Shown in pieces: positions 6,458-14,941 of a stretch of DNA of 30,310 nt (position 1 is the first letter of the stretch; the number at the start of each line of letters is the position of its first letter). The position numbers and the translations under genes were made by a program. Origin of the DNA: Candidatus Saccharimonadota bacterium (GTDB taxonomy: Bacteria; Patescibacteriota; Saccharimonadia; Saccharimonadales; UBA10212); NCBI GenBank assembly GCA_028288985.1, contig JAQGHE010000022.1, positions 1 through 30,310 of the forward strand, given 5' to 3'. The notes beneath the pieces were generated by a model. It ran no database searches. It worked only from the letters and a program-made list of their open reading frames with translations, and was not told the DNA's origin.

Positions 6458-7714
6458 CTAGGGAGCGTAGTGCACTTGCCCAGTGTCAGAAAGAGCCGTT
6501 ACCCAGGTTTGGCCGGCTGTCAGCGGGATATCTTTGCCGGCTGTATCTTTAAATACGAACTGGCTGGCTCTATCGGCTTTACTCCAGGTGCCCTGTGTAA
6601 CCCCTCCATCCTGGAACACGTAGACCGGTCCTGAACCGGTTGTCCCGTACTGGCTATGCTTGCCATCGGATTCAATGCCGTAGCTCATAATCGGGGCTAT
6701 AACTACCTTTGGGTGCACTTGTGCGGCCGTAGCGTTATCAGCAGTAGTCGAAACCAGATGCGGTTTGCCGCCCTCAAAGCGCATATAACTGTTAGTGGCG
6801 GCATCGTAATCATAGTGAATATTAAAGTCGCCGCTTGAAATATCCAGATCTATCGATTTGGCCGCCGGCACTTTCAAGGGGCTGTCTTTTTTGCGCGGCC
6901 AAGTCTTGGGACTGCTGCTGATATAGCCCTTAGAAAGGTTTAGATTATCCAACTTTTCAAAGCTGGTATAGACGTTATGAGGGGCATCGCGGGTAGCTTG
7001 CCGCCAGTAGCTGCCGGCGTTAAAAAACTGGTCAAGGTCTTTGCCGCCGCTTCTGATTTGATCCAGGGCTTCCGGGCTGCCTCCAACGTGTGCGATGGCG
7101 GCGTCAAAAGGAGTAAAGAAATCAATATAGTACGGCCGGAGGCTGCGCACCGGGCCGATATACTGCGGCTGGGTATCCTGGAAGATAGCCGAAAAGCGGG
7201 TAATGCCGCCCTCTGCAATAGCCTCATACACGATCCCGGCATCTTGAAGCCCGGACTGCGGGCGGGCGTCCAGACTGTTTTCAATCATGATGGCGGTAAC
7301 CGGTCTTTTGACTAGGCTTGGGTCTACCTGCAGGCCCGTCAGAGGCGCGGCGACGGTAGTAGGCTTAGGCGCGGCTTTTACTACGACTCTGTGTTCTACC
7401 GGCGTGGCGGGCTGCCTGATAAGTAGTAAATAAATGGCGGTTGCGAGCCCGGCCACGACCAGGAGAATTCCTGCGGCAGTCATTATCTTCTCGGTCCGGT
7501 TTAGGTTATACCAGTGCTCCCGGGGTTTGAAGTTCATAAATCTGGCGAAGACGGTCTTGTGCTTTGGCTTGGGATTCTTCGGAAGGTCGATGTTGATTTC
7601 CGGCAGCGGCATATCAAGATCGGGCGCGGGAGCTTCCGGTGCCGCTACTGCCGCAACCGGTTTGGGAGCTCTTTTTATTTTTTTCCACCCCGGAGGCAGA
7701 ATGTCACTGTTCAT
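6458..7714 (-). CDS. Membrane-anchored DUF3048 (YerB-like) protein
   Basis: 418 residues: a Pro/Lys-rich cytosolic N-terminus (1-75), one membrane segment (about 79-100, ILLVVAGLATAIYLLLI), then an extracellular DUF3048 domain with the family signatures RPVTAIMIENSLDARPQSGL, IVYEAIAEGGITRF, IGPVRSLRPYYIDF and HVGGSPEAL. YerB-family proteins are usually lipoproteins; here a transmembrane anchor replaces the lipobox. The molecular function of the family is unknown. It starts 25 nt after gltX, and that gap holds a -10 (TACAAT) 6 nt before the ATG, so it may also be transcribed alone as a leaderless mRNA. Confidence 0.88.
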   Translation of the reverse strand: MNSDILPPGWKKIKRAPKPVAAVAAPEAPAPDLDMPLPEINIDLPKNPKPKHKTVFARFMNFKPREHWYNLNRTEKIMTAAGILLVVAGLATAIYLLLIRQPATPVEHRVVVKAAPKPTTVAAPLTGLQVDPSLVKRPVTAIMIENSLDARPQSGLQDAGIVYEAIAEGGITRFSAIFQDTQPQYIGPVRSLRPYYIDFFTPFDAAIAHVGGSPEALDQIRSGGKDLDQFFNAGSYWRQATRDAPHNVYTSFEKLDNLNLSKGYISSSPKTWPRKKDSPLKVPAAKSIDLDISSGDFNIHYDYDAATNSYMRFEGGKPHLVSTTADNATAAQVHPKVVIAPIMSYGIESDGKHSQYGTTGSGPVYVFQDGGVTQGTWSKADRASQFVFKDTAGKDIPLTAGQTWVTALSDTGQVHYAP

Positions 7715-7720
7715 CTATAG

Positions 7721-7726
7721 ATTGTA
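7721..7726 (-). promoter_or_regulatory. Leaderless -10 of the DUF3048 gene
   Basis: Minus-strand TACAAT, then six bases, then ATG (7714). No SD is present. It lies within the 25-nt gap after gltX. Confidence 0.45.
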
Positions 7727-7739
7727 CCAATTCTTATGC

Positions 7740-9191
7740 TTATGAGTCTAATAAGGCTGAGGCTCTATGAAGGCTTGCCAGGCTTTTGTCTTTTCCAAGC
7801 AGCCGCAGAGTGCCGAATATTTCCGGCGAAGAACTCTTCCCGGTGATAGCGATCCGTATGACCGGAAACAGTACTCCCGGCTTAGTATCAAGTTCGGCTA
7901 GCAATTCATTTAGCCTGTTTCGGATATCGTCTTCGCTAAAATCACTCTGTTCCAACTTTGATATAACGGACTCTAGAATTCTGGAAAGTTCTTCTGCCGG
8001 CACACCTTTTAGGTGCTTATCGGGAGGCGATATGAGTAATTCTTTGACAGAGTTTTCATCCGGCTCGGCAAAAAATGGTTCGCTAAGCTGATCAAGTTCC
8101 GCAAAGAACTTAAGCCTGTCCTGCACCAGACCAAGGACGGCTTTTTTATAGTCAGCATCGGCATCACGTCCGTGCCCCCAATAGCCCTTGTCGGACTGCT
8201 CAATCTTTTCATAAAGTTCATCAATACTCATACCGCGGATAATCTGACCGTTCATCCATAGCAGCCGCTGCTCGTCAAAGCGTGCCCCGCTTTTTTGGAC
8301 GTGGTCCAATTTAAATTTTTGGATCAACTCGTCTCGGGTAAAAACTTCCTGAGTTGTCCCATCGTTCCAGCCGAGAGTCGCCAGAAAACTGACCAAAGCC
8401 TCAGGCAAATACCCTTCCCTGCGGTAATCCAGGATATCTTTGGCGCCGTCGCGCTTGGAAAGTTTTTTCTTGCCATCGGGGCCCATAACGAAAGGCAGTG
8501 TGGCAAATTTTGGCCACTCAATGCCCAGCGCGTCATAGAGGTTAAGAAATTTTGGCGTGGATGATAGAAACTCTTGAGAGCGGATGACATGGGTAATGCC
8601 CATCAGCTGGTCATCGACAATGTGGGCGAAATTGTAGGTTGGGTAGCCATCGCTCTTTATGAGGATAAAGTCATCCACAACTTCCGGACCGGTTGATAGC
8701 TGGCCCATAACTTCGTCGTGCCATTGATATGCCTTTGGTTCTGACTTAAAGCGTAGAGGCTGGCTGCCATCCCATGCGGGCGGGCTCTCGGGCCGATGAT
8801 CGCGGAATAGGAATGGGCGCTTCTCTTGCTTTGCCTTGTTTCGGAATTCTTCCAGCTGCGCCGGCGTGTACGGATCGGCATAGGCCCGCCCGGAATCAAT
8901 TAGTTTTTGCCCCCACTCTTTATATATACCGAGCCGCTCGCTTTGGCGGTATGGATGGTGGTCTCCGCCCTTATCAGGGCCTTCATCCCAGTCCAGCCCC
9001 AGCCACTTCAAGCTTTCTATAATGTGCTGCTCTGAACCCTCAACTTCCCGGACTTTGTCGGTATCTTCTATGCGTAGGACAAATTGCCCGCCGTTTTGCC
9101 GGGCAAGCAGCCAGCCGAATAAGGCTGTGCGGATGCCGCCTACGTGCAAAAAGCCTGTAGGGCTGGGCGCGAAGCGTGTTCTAATACTCAT
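7740..9191 (-). CDS. gltX: Glutamyl-tRNA synthetase
   Basis: Class I synthetase that charges tRNA-Glu. 483 residues, usual bacterial length. HIGH-type motif PSPTGFLHVGG (10-19 region), GYPTYNFAHIVDD (182-194) and KMSKS-type KLSKR (243-247). No zinc-binding cysteines in the insert. The C-terminal anticodon-binding domain is complete. Start ATG with no SD; TAGAAT lies 7 nt upstream. Followed after 25 nt by the DUF3048 gene, and its cognate tRNA-Glu is 1.2 kb further on. Whether it also misacylates tRNA-Gln cannot be told from this window. Confidence 0.97.
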   Translation of the reverse strand: MSIRTRFAPSPTGFLHVGGIRTALFGWLLARQNGGQFVLRIEDTDKVREVEGSEQHIIESLKWLGLDWDEGPDKGGDHHPYRQSERLGIYKEWGQKLIDSGRAYADPYTPAQLEEFRNKAKQEKRPFLFRDHRPESPPAWDGSQPLRFKSEPKAYQWHDEVMGQLSTGPEVVDDFILIKSDGYPTYNFAHIVDDQLMGITHVIRSQEFLSSTPKFLNLYDALGIEWPKFATLPFVMGPDGKKKLSKRDGAKDILDYRREGYLPEALVSFLATLGWNDGTTQEVFTRDELIQKFKLDHVQKSGARFDEQRLLWMNGQIIRGMSIDELYEKIEQSDKGYWGHGRDADADYKKAVLGLVQDRLKFFAELDQLSEPFFAEPDENSVKELLISPPDKHLKGVPAEELSRILESVISKLEQSDFSEDDIRNRLNELLAELDTKPGVLFPVIRIAITGKSSSPEIFGTLRLLGKDKSLASLHRASALLDS

Positions 9192-9198
9192 TGGTTCA

Positions 9199-9227
9199 AT
9201 TCTAAGGTAATTTCACACCGGTAACAA
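9199..9227 (-). promoter_or_regulatory. gltX promoter (leaderless)
   Basis: Minus-strand TTGTTA (9222-9227), 17-bp spacer, TAGAAT (9199-9204), then 7 nt to the ATG. It lies in the 53-nt gap after the upstream gene. Confidence 0.5.
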
Positions 9228-9244
9228 ATACCGCCGGCTTTAAG

Positions 9245-10333
9245 CTATAAGCTTTGGACGATTTTTAAGACTTGATCGGAGGAAAGCTGGGCTTTGTTAT
9301 CAAGGTTATAAAGGACGCCGTGATTGACCCAGGCCGCGTCGCTTTTATTACCGTATATGTAAACGGTTGTGCCGCCGACCAGCGAAGTTTGCACGGACTG
9401 CTCGTTGGGCAGATAATTGGCTTCCAGCGAGGTACTGTTCCAGTTCGAGGCCTTTTGGGTTATAGAGAACTCGCGTTCGGTACCAGTGCTTACCTTATTC
9501 CGAAACTGCATCGTCACCGCGCCGTCGTGATATTGCACCGGTCCTGCGATGTTAAATCCGCTTGGAGTATAGGAAGGTATTGAGGCATTAACATGGGCCC
9601 GGGCGGCGGCGACGTGCACGGCAACTGTCGGTAGGTTTTGCCAGACAAGCCAAAAGGCGGCGGCGATAACTACCACCACGACAACCGTAATGCTTATCCA
9701 TTTAGGTACATAGTTCAGCCTCTGGCGAAGGCGGCTGTGGTTCCTGTCGCTGTTCATCATCTGTTTATGGGCGTTGGCTTTCGTAAGCGCTTCATCCAGC
9801 ATCCTCTCTAACTTGTTGTGCGAGGCGCTAGTGATCATGCTGGGCACTCTGGGAGCCACGACGGTAGCAGTGTCGGCGCGGTACGATGCCTTGGCGGTAA
9901 TACTCATCTTTTGGGGCTGTGTAGGGCTTTGGGCAGCCGGCGGAAAAGCCCCGAAGCGGTTGACCTTGTCGTGCTTCATGATGGTTTTGGCCCGAGAAAC
10001 GCGAACCGGATGCGGTTTTATATCCCTGGCCTGCACCGAGGCGGCATTATTCTCTTTCTTTGAAATATCCGGCTTCTTAACTATGTGGCGCATAAGAGTA
10101 GAAGAACGCTGCGTGCGTTGGTGAAGACCTTGGGCTTTCGCGGGGGCTTGTTGGACGCGGGGCTTCGCCAGGGCTTTGGTTGTTTTGTGGTGGGCGCCTA
10201 TCACGAAACCGTCGATCATTTTCTTGCCGGAGGAGATGGCCTGGGGACGGGATTTTCGAGGGCTTAGTAATTGTCCGGTAAGCGCGTTATAACGGCTGCC
10301 GTTAACTTCTACAATGCTATTTGTTTTGCCCAA
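9245..10333 (-). CDS. Single-pass membrane protein with DUF4367-like extracellular domain
   Basis: 362 residues. The N-terminus has the signature VNGSRYNALTGQLLSP, then about 190 residues of basic, Ala/Gln/Ser-rich probably disordered cytosolic sequence. One membrane segment lies near 213-231 (ISITVVVVVVIAAAFWLVW). The C-terminal 125 residues resemble DUF4367-like domains (SIPSYTPSGFNIAGPVQY ... TTVYIYGNKSDAAWVNHGVLYNL). TTG start: GAGGG lies 9 nt upstream. Function unknown; the topology suggests a surface or envelope role. The assignment to DUF4367 is from remembered pattern. Confidence 0.75.
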   Translation of the reverse strand: MGKTNSIVEVNGSRYNALTGQLLSPRKSRPQAISSGKKMIDGFVIGAHHKTTKALAKPRVQQAPAKAQGLHQRTQRSSTLMRHIVKKPDISKKENNAASVQARDIKPHPVRVSRAKTIMKHDKVNRFGAFPPAAQSPTQPQKMSITAKASYRADTATVVAPRVPSMITSASHNKLERMLDEALTKANAHKQMMNSDRNHSRLRQRLNYVPKWISITVVVVVVIAAAFWLVWQNLPTVAVHVAAARAHVNASIPSYTPSGFNIAGPVQYHDGAVTMQFRNKVSTGTEREFSITQKASNWNSTSLEANYLPNEQSVQTSLVGGTTVYIYGNKSDAAWVNHGVLYNLDNKAQLSSDQVLKIVQSL

Positions 10334-10357
10334 AGCTTTTTACCCTCTGAATTGTTA

Positions 10358-10405
10358 GCTCAATAATACACCTCCTCTACTGAGGTTAGCAATAGCCTAT
10401 TGAGC
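10358..10405. promoter_or_regulatory. Inverted repeat in the divergent promoter region
   Basis: GCTCAATA (10358-10365) pairs with TATTGAGC (10398-10405), with a smaller CCTC/GAGG hairpin inside. It lies between the divergent starts at 10333 and 10485, 24 nt from the TTG start, so it could be a shared operator. Confidence 0.35.
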
Positions 10406-10484
10406 ACGCTGGTAGTTCAGTTTTCTTTATGCGACAATTAGGGGTGCGACCAATGATTAAAACGAACACTAATACGGTTCTACT

Positions 10485-11990
10485 ATGGATTTTCTAGACC
10501 CCCGCAAACGGCAAGCCCGAAAAATAAGATTATTTGTAGGCTATGGTTTGGTGTCGATCGTCATAGCGCTTGCAACAGTCATTTTGGTTTACGGGGCCTA
10601 TGGCTACGGCATCAATACTAAGACCGGTCAGATAATTGAAAACGGCCTTTTGTTCGTAGATTCCAAGCCCGGCGGCGCGGACATTTATCTCAACTCTAAA
10701 CCTCAACCCAATAAAACCGCCGCCCGACTGGTGCTTACCGCCGGCGCCTACAAGCTGACTCTCTCCAAAGATGGGTACCGCAGCTGGCAACGCAGCTTTG
10801 TGCTGAACGAACATAGCATAGACCGCTACGTTTACCCCTTCCTGTTTCCGCAAAAACCGCAGATTACCGAACTTAAAAACTACTCCTCCCTGCCCACTCT
10901 TGCCACCCAGAGTCCCGACAGGCACTGGCTGTTAGCGCAAACTCCGTCATCCGTAGTAAATGGGATTGCCTTTGACGAATATGACACCAGCAATCTGGCC
11001 GCCGGCAGCCAGACCCTGGTGCTGCCTAGCGATCTGTTAAGCGGAGCCGCCGATGCCGCATCTTCCCTAAAAGAGGTAGAGTGGTCTACCGATAATAAGC
11101 ACTTGCTGCTGGAGCACACTTTCGCTTCAGGCCACGAATTTGTAGTTTTTGATCGCAGCGATCCCAGTAAGTCCTTTAACGTAAACAAGCTGTTCAAGGT
11201 AGATCCTTCGCGAGTTGTGCTGCGTAATAAAAAAATTGACCAGCTTTACATTTATAACCAGGCGGATGCCAGCCTGCAGGTGGCCGATACCGGCCAAGGA
11301 GTACTGGCGCCGGTATTTTTGAAGAGGGTCTTAGACTTCAAGCCCTACGGCAACACCCTGCTTACTTACGTGACTGATGTCGGCATGCAAAGCGGCAAGG
11401 TCCAGGCCCGCATTTGGGATGACGGTAAAACCTATCCGCTTTATACTTTTTCGGCCGGCAATAAATATTTGATTGATGCCGCTCAGTTTCAGGGGCACTG
11501 GTACTATGTCGCCGGTAGCGACACGGCTGCGCGCATTAATATCTTCAAAGATCCCTTGAGTGATATAAAAAGTCCGTCTATCGCCAGAGCAGTTCCATCT
11601 TTAGGCTTTTCTATGCCGGGGGCCACCGCCATCAATTTCTCTGATAACACCCGCTTTATTGGCGTGCAGGCAGGCCAGGATGCAGCCGTCTATGATATTG
11701 AAACCCTGACCCCCTATCAATACACTGTAAAATCGCCGCTGAGCTCGCCCCTTCACTGGATGGACGGCCACCGGTGGATTACGCAGAGCGGCAGCGATGT
11801 TTTTGTCGTAGATTACGATAACACCAACCCCCAGATGGTGACCCCAACTGTGTATCCCGAGGGCGGCTTCTTCAGCCAGGATTATAACCAGCTGATTACA
11901 TTTGCCCAGAACGTACCCGCCGGCGGCATCACTTTGCAGCGCGTTGATATGCGGGCGGGCGTTGATTTACCCAAAAACGGCGCTCAATAA
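10485..11990 (+). CDS. Membrane-anchored PEGA-domain protein
   Basis: 501 residues. One membrane segment (about 17-40) follows a basic N-terminus, so the bulk is outside the cell. Residues 55-108 form a PEGA domain (LFVDSKPGGADIYLNSK ... LTAGAYKLTLSKDGYRSW). The remaining 390 residues carry repeated WSTDNKHLLL / PYGNTLLTY-type strands, likely a beta-propeller. PEGA domains occur in surface proteins; the function is unknown. No SD precedes the ATG, so the transcript may be leaderless. It converges on the sortase gene with only 29 nt between stops. Confidence 0.85.
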   Translation: MDFLDPRKRQARKIRLFVGYGLVSIVIALATVILVYGAYGYGINTKTGQIIENGLLFVDSKPGGADIYLNSKPQPNKTAARLVLTAGAYKLTLSKDGYRSWQRSFVLNEHSIDRYVYPFLFPQKPQITELKNYSSLPTLATQSPDRHWLLAQTPSSVVNGIAFDEYDTSNLAAGSQTLVLPSDLLSGAADAASSLKEVEWSTDNKHLLLEHTFASGHEFVVFDRSDPSKSFNVNKLFKVDPSRVVLRNKKIDQLYIYNQADASLQVADTGQGVLAPVFLKRVLDFKPYGNTLLTYVTDVGMQSGKVQARIWDDGKTYPLYTFSAGNKYLIDAAQFQGHWYYVAGSDTAARINIFKDPLSDIKSPSIARAVPSLGFSMPGATAINFSDNTRFIGVQAGQDAAVYDIETLTPYQYTVKSPLSSPLHWMDGHRWITQSGSDVFVVDYDNTNPQMVTPTVYPEGGFFSQDYNQLITFAQNVPAGGITLQRVDMRAGVDLPKNGAQ

Positions 11991-12019
11991 CTTTCTGGAC
12001 AATGCACCGCAATGCCCAG

Positions 12020-13243
12020 TTAGAAGTTCCAGATACGAGACCAAAGACTAGGCGAGTTCCCCGGCAGCACCTTACTGCTAGCCGCCAGCGCATTATTGCC
12101 GCCAGACGCGATGTTGGCGCTAACCTCTGGGCTTATCTGCTCTGCCAGAACTACCAGCCGGTTGATGCTGGTGCCGGGCGGATCGCAGGTTATTAATGTA
12201 ACTGTAGCCGGCTTATCGGCCGGACCAAGCACCGATACGTCGGTCGGACTCACGATTTTCTTCTGGTAGACCTGATAGGTATAGCGTTTGCCGTCTTTGT
12301 CTATATAGAAGGTATCCCCGTTTTCCATCCGAGAAAGCAGAACGAATGCGAATTTGTATTTCCCAGGGTTGAAGATGTTATTAGAAGAGTGCCCGACAAT
12401 CACTAGATTGCCGTTTTGGCCGGGCATAGCCGTATCTGCATAGTGGACAACGCCGCTTTCCAGGGCCGTGTCCACGGCGCTCTCATTTACCGTATCTATC
12501 CCGTAGACAACCGGTATCTGGACATTAATCTTCGGGATAATTATTTCCGACTTATCAGAAGCAGGGGCGCCGGTGCTAATCAGCGGAACACCGCTAACCT
12601 GCCGGCTGGGCTGGATAAACGGCGCGATAAATCTTTCGTTAAAGAAACTAAACAGCAGGATTATAAGCACAATACCGCCTGTAGCTAGGCCAAAGGCTAA
12701 GGAATGTAAGCCTTGTCTGGCATTTAACTTCGGACGGTTCTTGAACTTTTTAAGCACCACGTCAGAGACATCCTCCCACGAGGAAGGCCTGGGGGATGGC
12801 GCCGGTTTGCGAGCATGGGCCGTACGGCTGCGGGCTTTACCCGGGGCTACTGGCGCCATAGAAGGCAGCCCTTCAGAGTAGTGTGAAGCCTGAGAGTGGG
12901 CGCTGTAGAACTCTTGCCAAACCTGATGTTTTTCCAGATCGGTCAGCCCCTGGTAATACTCGTGCCAATCAGTTTGTATATCGTGCAAGGGCTTCCCGGA
13001 ATTAGTAAGTTCGTAGATAAACTGCTGGTGCCGTGATGGCTTGACGGCCGGCCCCAACTCTTCCAGGTTTTCACCCTCTTCCTCGATATCGGGTTCATGG
13101 CCGTAGGCAGCGGCCACTTTTTTGCGGATTAAGTCGGCTGCCAGGTCCTGGTCGTCTTTCTTTTTTTGCAAAGCTGCACCTCTGTTTGGCAGCTCGAAAG
13201 AAGCTTCAAATGAATTGGGTTTAGGTTTATCTTTGTCGTCCAT
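12020..13243 (-). CDS. Sortase with long cytosolic N-terminal region
   Basis: 407 residues. The sortase domain (about 230-370) has the full catalytic set: H285 (VGHSS), C353 (TLITCDPPG) and R362 (INRLVVLAE). A membrane segment (182-202) places the active site outside. The 180-residue N-terminus is charged and Pro/Ala-rich with a small helical part (70-115) and is far longer than in standard sortases. The C-terminal 35 residues are a tail with SLWSRIWNF. Sortases join cell-wall-sorted proteins to peptidoglycan or to each other. No LPxTG-type substrate was found in this window; class assignment (D/E-like) is uncertain. Confidence 0.92.
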   Translation of the reverse strand: MDDKDKPKPNSFEASFELPNRGAALQKKKDDQDLAADLIRKKVAAAYGHEPDIEEEGENLEELGPAVKPSRHQQFIYELTNSGKPLHDIQTDWHEYYQGLTDLEKHQVWQEFYSAHSQASHYSEGLPSMAPVAPGKARSRTAHARKPAPSPRPSSWEDVSDVVLKKFKNRPKLNARQGLHSLAFGLATGGIVLIILLFSFFNERFIAPFIQPSRQVSGVPLISTGAPASDKSEIIIPKINVQIPVVYGIDTVNESAVDTALESGVVHYADTAMPGQNGNLVIVGHSSNNIFNPGKYKFAFVLLSRMENGDTFYIDKDGKRYTYQVYQKKIVSPTDVSVLGPADKPATVTLITCDPPGTSINRLVVLAEQISPEVSANIASGGNNALAASSKVLPGNSPSLWSRIWNF

Positions 13244-13300
13244 TATCTATATGATTCTTTAGCTTTTATTGTACACTGATATACGTTGTTTACAGATGGA

Positions 13301-13345
13301 GCCGCAGTGGTGGAATTGGTAGACGCACCTTCAGAGATAGCTGTT
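13301..13345 (+). pseudogene. Truncated 5' half of a tRNA-Leu (CAG-like)
   Basis: The first 24 nt are identical to the first 24 nt of the intact tRNA-Leu that begins at 13346: acceptor 5' strand and D-arm. The sequence then differs and reads T-CAG-A where an anticodon loop would be, but the 3' half is missing, and the next base is the start of the intact tRNA. It cannot form a tRNA. It looks like a second tRNA-Leu gene lost by deletion between repeats. Confidence 0.75.
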
Positions 13346-13432
13346 GCCGCAGTGGTGGAATTGGTAGACACGCCGGACTCAAAATCCTGTGAGGGCAACC
13401 TCGTGACGGTTCAAGTCCGTCCTGCGGCACCA
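13346..13432 (+). tRNA. tRNA-Leu (anticodon CAA)
   Basis: 87 nt with long variable arm typical of tRNA-Leu. Acceptor GCCGCAG/CTGCGGC, anticodon loop CTCAAAA (anticodon CAA, reads UUG), variable arm TGTGAGGGCAACCTCGTG region, T-arm GACGG-TTCAAGT-CCGTC, discriminator A and encoded CCA. Its 3' end is 17 nt from the stop of the convergent NnrD-like gene. Confidence 0.95.
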
Positions 13433-13449
13433 CCTCTCTCTGAAAAGAA

Positions 13450-14247
13450 TTAGTTTTTGGAGTAATCCCAAACTGCCGTGGTGACGGCTTCGAACGATCT
13501 TGTCGGATGCTGCAGCCACCAGGTGGCCGCATAAGCGGCTAGGGGCACTTCCCAACCCTCGGCACTTTCTTTAGGAGTGGTACTTACCTGCCCGCCATCA
13601 GCATATATGAAATTGCCGTTATGATACGTTAAAATTCTCGCCTTGCTCTCGCGGCTCCAGCTATTCAAAAGACCCACCAGGGCATGAAGGCTCATGGAGT
13701 GCTGAATGATTAGAGATGGCATACCTGAACGAGTCATCTTTTGCAGCCGCCCAAGGCTGCTGACTATCAGGGTGTTGTCGCGGTGGGTTAGTTTGCCGAT
13801 ATCGCGGATAAAATAATCAAGGCTGTCCTGGGTCATCGTCAACTGCCCTTGGTATTTATCAGCAATCTGCTCCAGCAAGATAGCCGTTTCAGAATTATGG
13901 CCAAAGTCACCGGATAGCAGCATGGCGTCTGCCCACTCGGAATTCTCCAGAACCTGGTTGATGGCCGTTTTGGCGAAGCTGCCGCTGGGCGTGCTAAAAG
14001 CGAATTCGCCCTCTGCAAAGCTTTTGCCGATTGTTTTAGCGATAGCGTCAGGCAGCAGCACGCGGGCGGTGCCGATTCCAGCTTTTGACGCCGCTTGAAA
14101 AGCAAATGCCGGGGCGGTTACGCCGTGGGCGTTGCCGCCGATGATGAGCAGTTTGCCGGCTGATCTGCGGTTTTCAGGCTTACTCCAGATAAGGTCTTCG
14201 AACAAGGCTTTATCGGCTGCCTGCTTATGCCAATACGTAGGATCCAT
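13450..14247 (-). CDS. YjeF-C / NnrD-like ribokinase-fold protein, divergent
   Basis: 265 residues. The N-terminal part (GKLLIIGGNAHGVTAPAFAFQAASKAGIGTARVLLPDA) closely follows ADP-dependent NAD(P)H-hydrate dehydratases, which repair damaged NAD(P)H. Later family signatures are missing or altered: LLSGDFGHNSE sits where GPGLG is usual, and no GTGD-type catalytic segment is seen near the C-terminus. It may be an inactive or re-purposed member. ATG at 14247 is chosen: GGAG lies 7 nt upstream (a GTG directly before it is an alternative). It overlaps the HAD gene by 23 nt, so it is co-translated. Confidence 0.65.
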   Translation of the reverse strand: MDPTYWHKQAADKALFEDLIWSKPENRRSAGKLLIIGGNAHGVTAPAFAFQAASKAGIGTARVLLPDAIAKTIGKSFAEGEFAFSTPSGSFAKTAINQVLENSEWADAMLLSGDFGHNSETAILLEQIADKYQGQLTMTQDSLDYFIRDIGKLTHRDNTLIVSSLGRLQKMTRSGMPSLIIQHSMSLHALVGLLNSWSRESKARILTYHNGNFIYADGGQVSTTPKESAEGWEVPLAAYAATWWLQHPTRSFEAVTTAVWDYSKN

Positions 14248-14941
14248 CACGACTCTCCAATTTATAAATCATATTCTTGCGCTCGATTATGATCTCCCAG
14301 CCCTGGCCTTTGGCGTGCTCAAACAGCTGCCTGTCCGGGTTGAAGGCTATGGGCTTCTCTACCATTTCAAGCATGACAATGTCGCTCCCGCTGTCACCGA
14401 TAGCGATGCTGTCTCTTGTATCTGCTTCGTGTTTTTTGATCAGTTTATTCAGCGTCGCATCTTTATTATGCGAACCGACTGTTTTGTTGCCTGTAAACTT
14501 GCCGTCTAGAATTTCATATTCGCTGCCGACAAAGTCATCAAAACCGTAGTAGCCGGCAATTTTGGCGACTACCTCCGACTGCGAACCCGATATTGCAAAA
14601 AGCAGATATTCTTTAGCCTTTAAATCTTTTATCAACTCTCTGGTATAGGTGTAAACCTGGTCTTTATATTCTTCGAAAACATCGTCTATGGCTTCGTCTA
14701 CATCTTTGGCGCTTAGATCGGCGATCACCTTCTCGTAGATGTTGATTACCTCTATCTCGTAATCCCGGAAGGTACGGCCTTCTACACGCTGTTTCCAGGC
14801 CCTACGGGAGGATTTAATCGCCTGGTGTAGTTCCGGGTCCATATGACCTAATCGTGCCAGAGAGTCGGCGATAGCGTGGTACAGCTGCCAGCGCACCAGC
14901 GTCCCGTCGATATCAAAAACCGCAAACTGTCTACGCTTCAT
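14225..14941 (-). CDS. HAD-superfamily phosphatase (SerB/HAD-IB-like)
   Basis: 238 residues with all HAD motifs: FDIDGTLV (nucleophile D10, acid/base D12), SGSQSE as the motif II serine region, a lysine near 158 (NKTVGSHNKDATL) and GDSGSDIVMLE for Mg binding. The helical cap and order fit HAD-IB phosphatases of the phosphoserine phosphatase type. Substrate unknown. It overlaps the Nudix gene by 4 nt (ATGA) and the downstream NnrD-like gene by 23 nt, so the three are one translationally coupled unit, which suggests metabolite clean-up. Confidence 0.85.
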   Translation of the reverse strand: MKRRQFAVFDIDGTLVRWQLYHAIADSLARLGHMDPELHQAIKSSRRAWKQRVEGRTFRDYEIEVINIYEKVIADLSAKDVDEAIDDVFEEYKDQVYTYTRELIKDLKAKEYLLFAISGSQSEVVAKIAGYYGFDDFVGSEYEILDGKFTGNKTVGSHNKDATLNKLIKKHEADTRDSIAIGDSGSDIVMLEMVEKPIAFNPDRQLFEHAKGQGWEIIIERKNMIYKLESRDGSYVLA

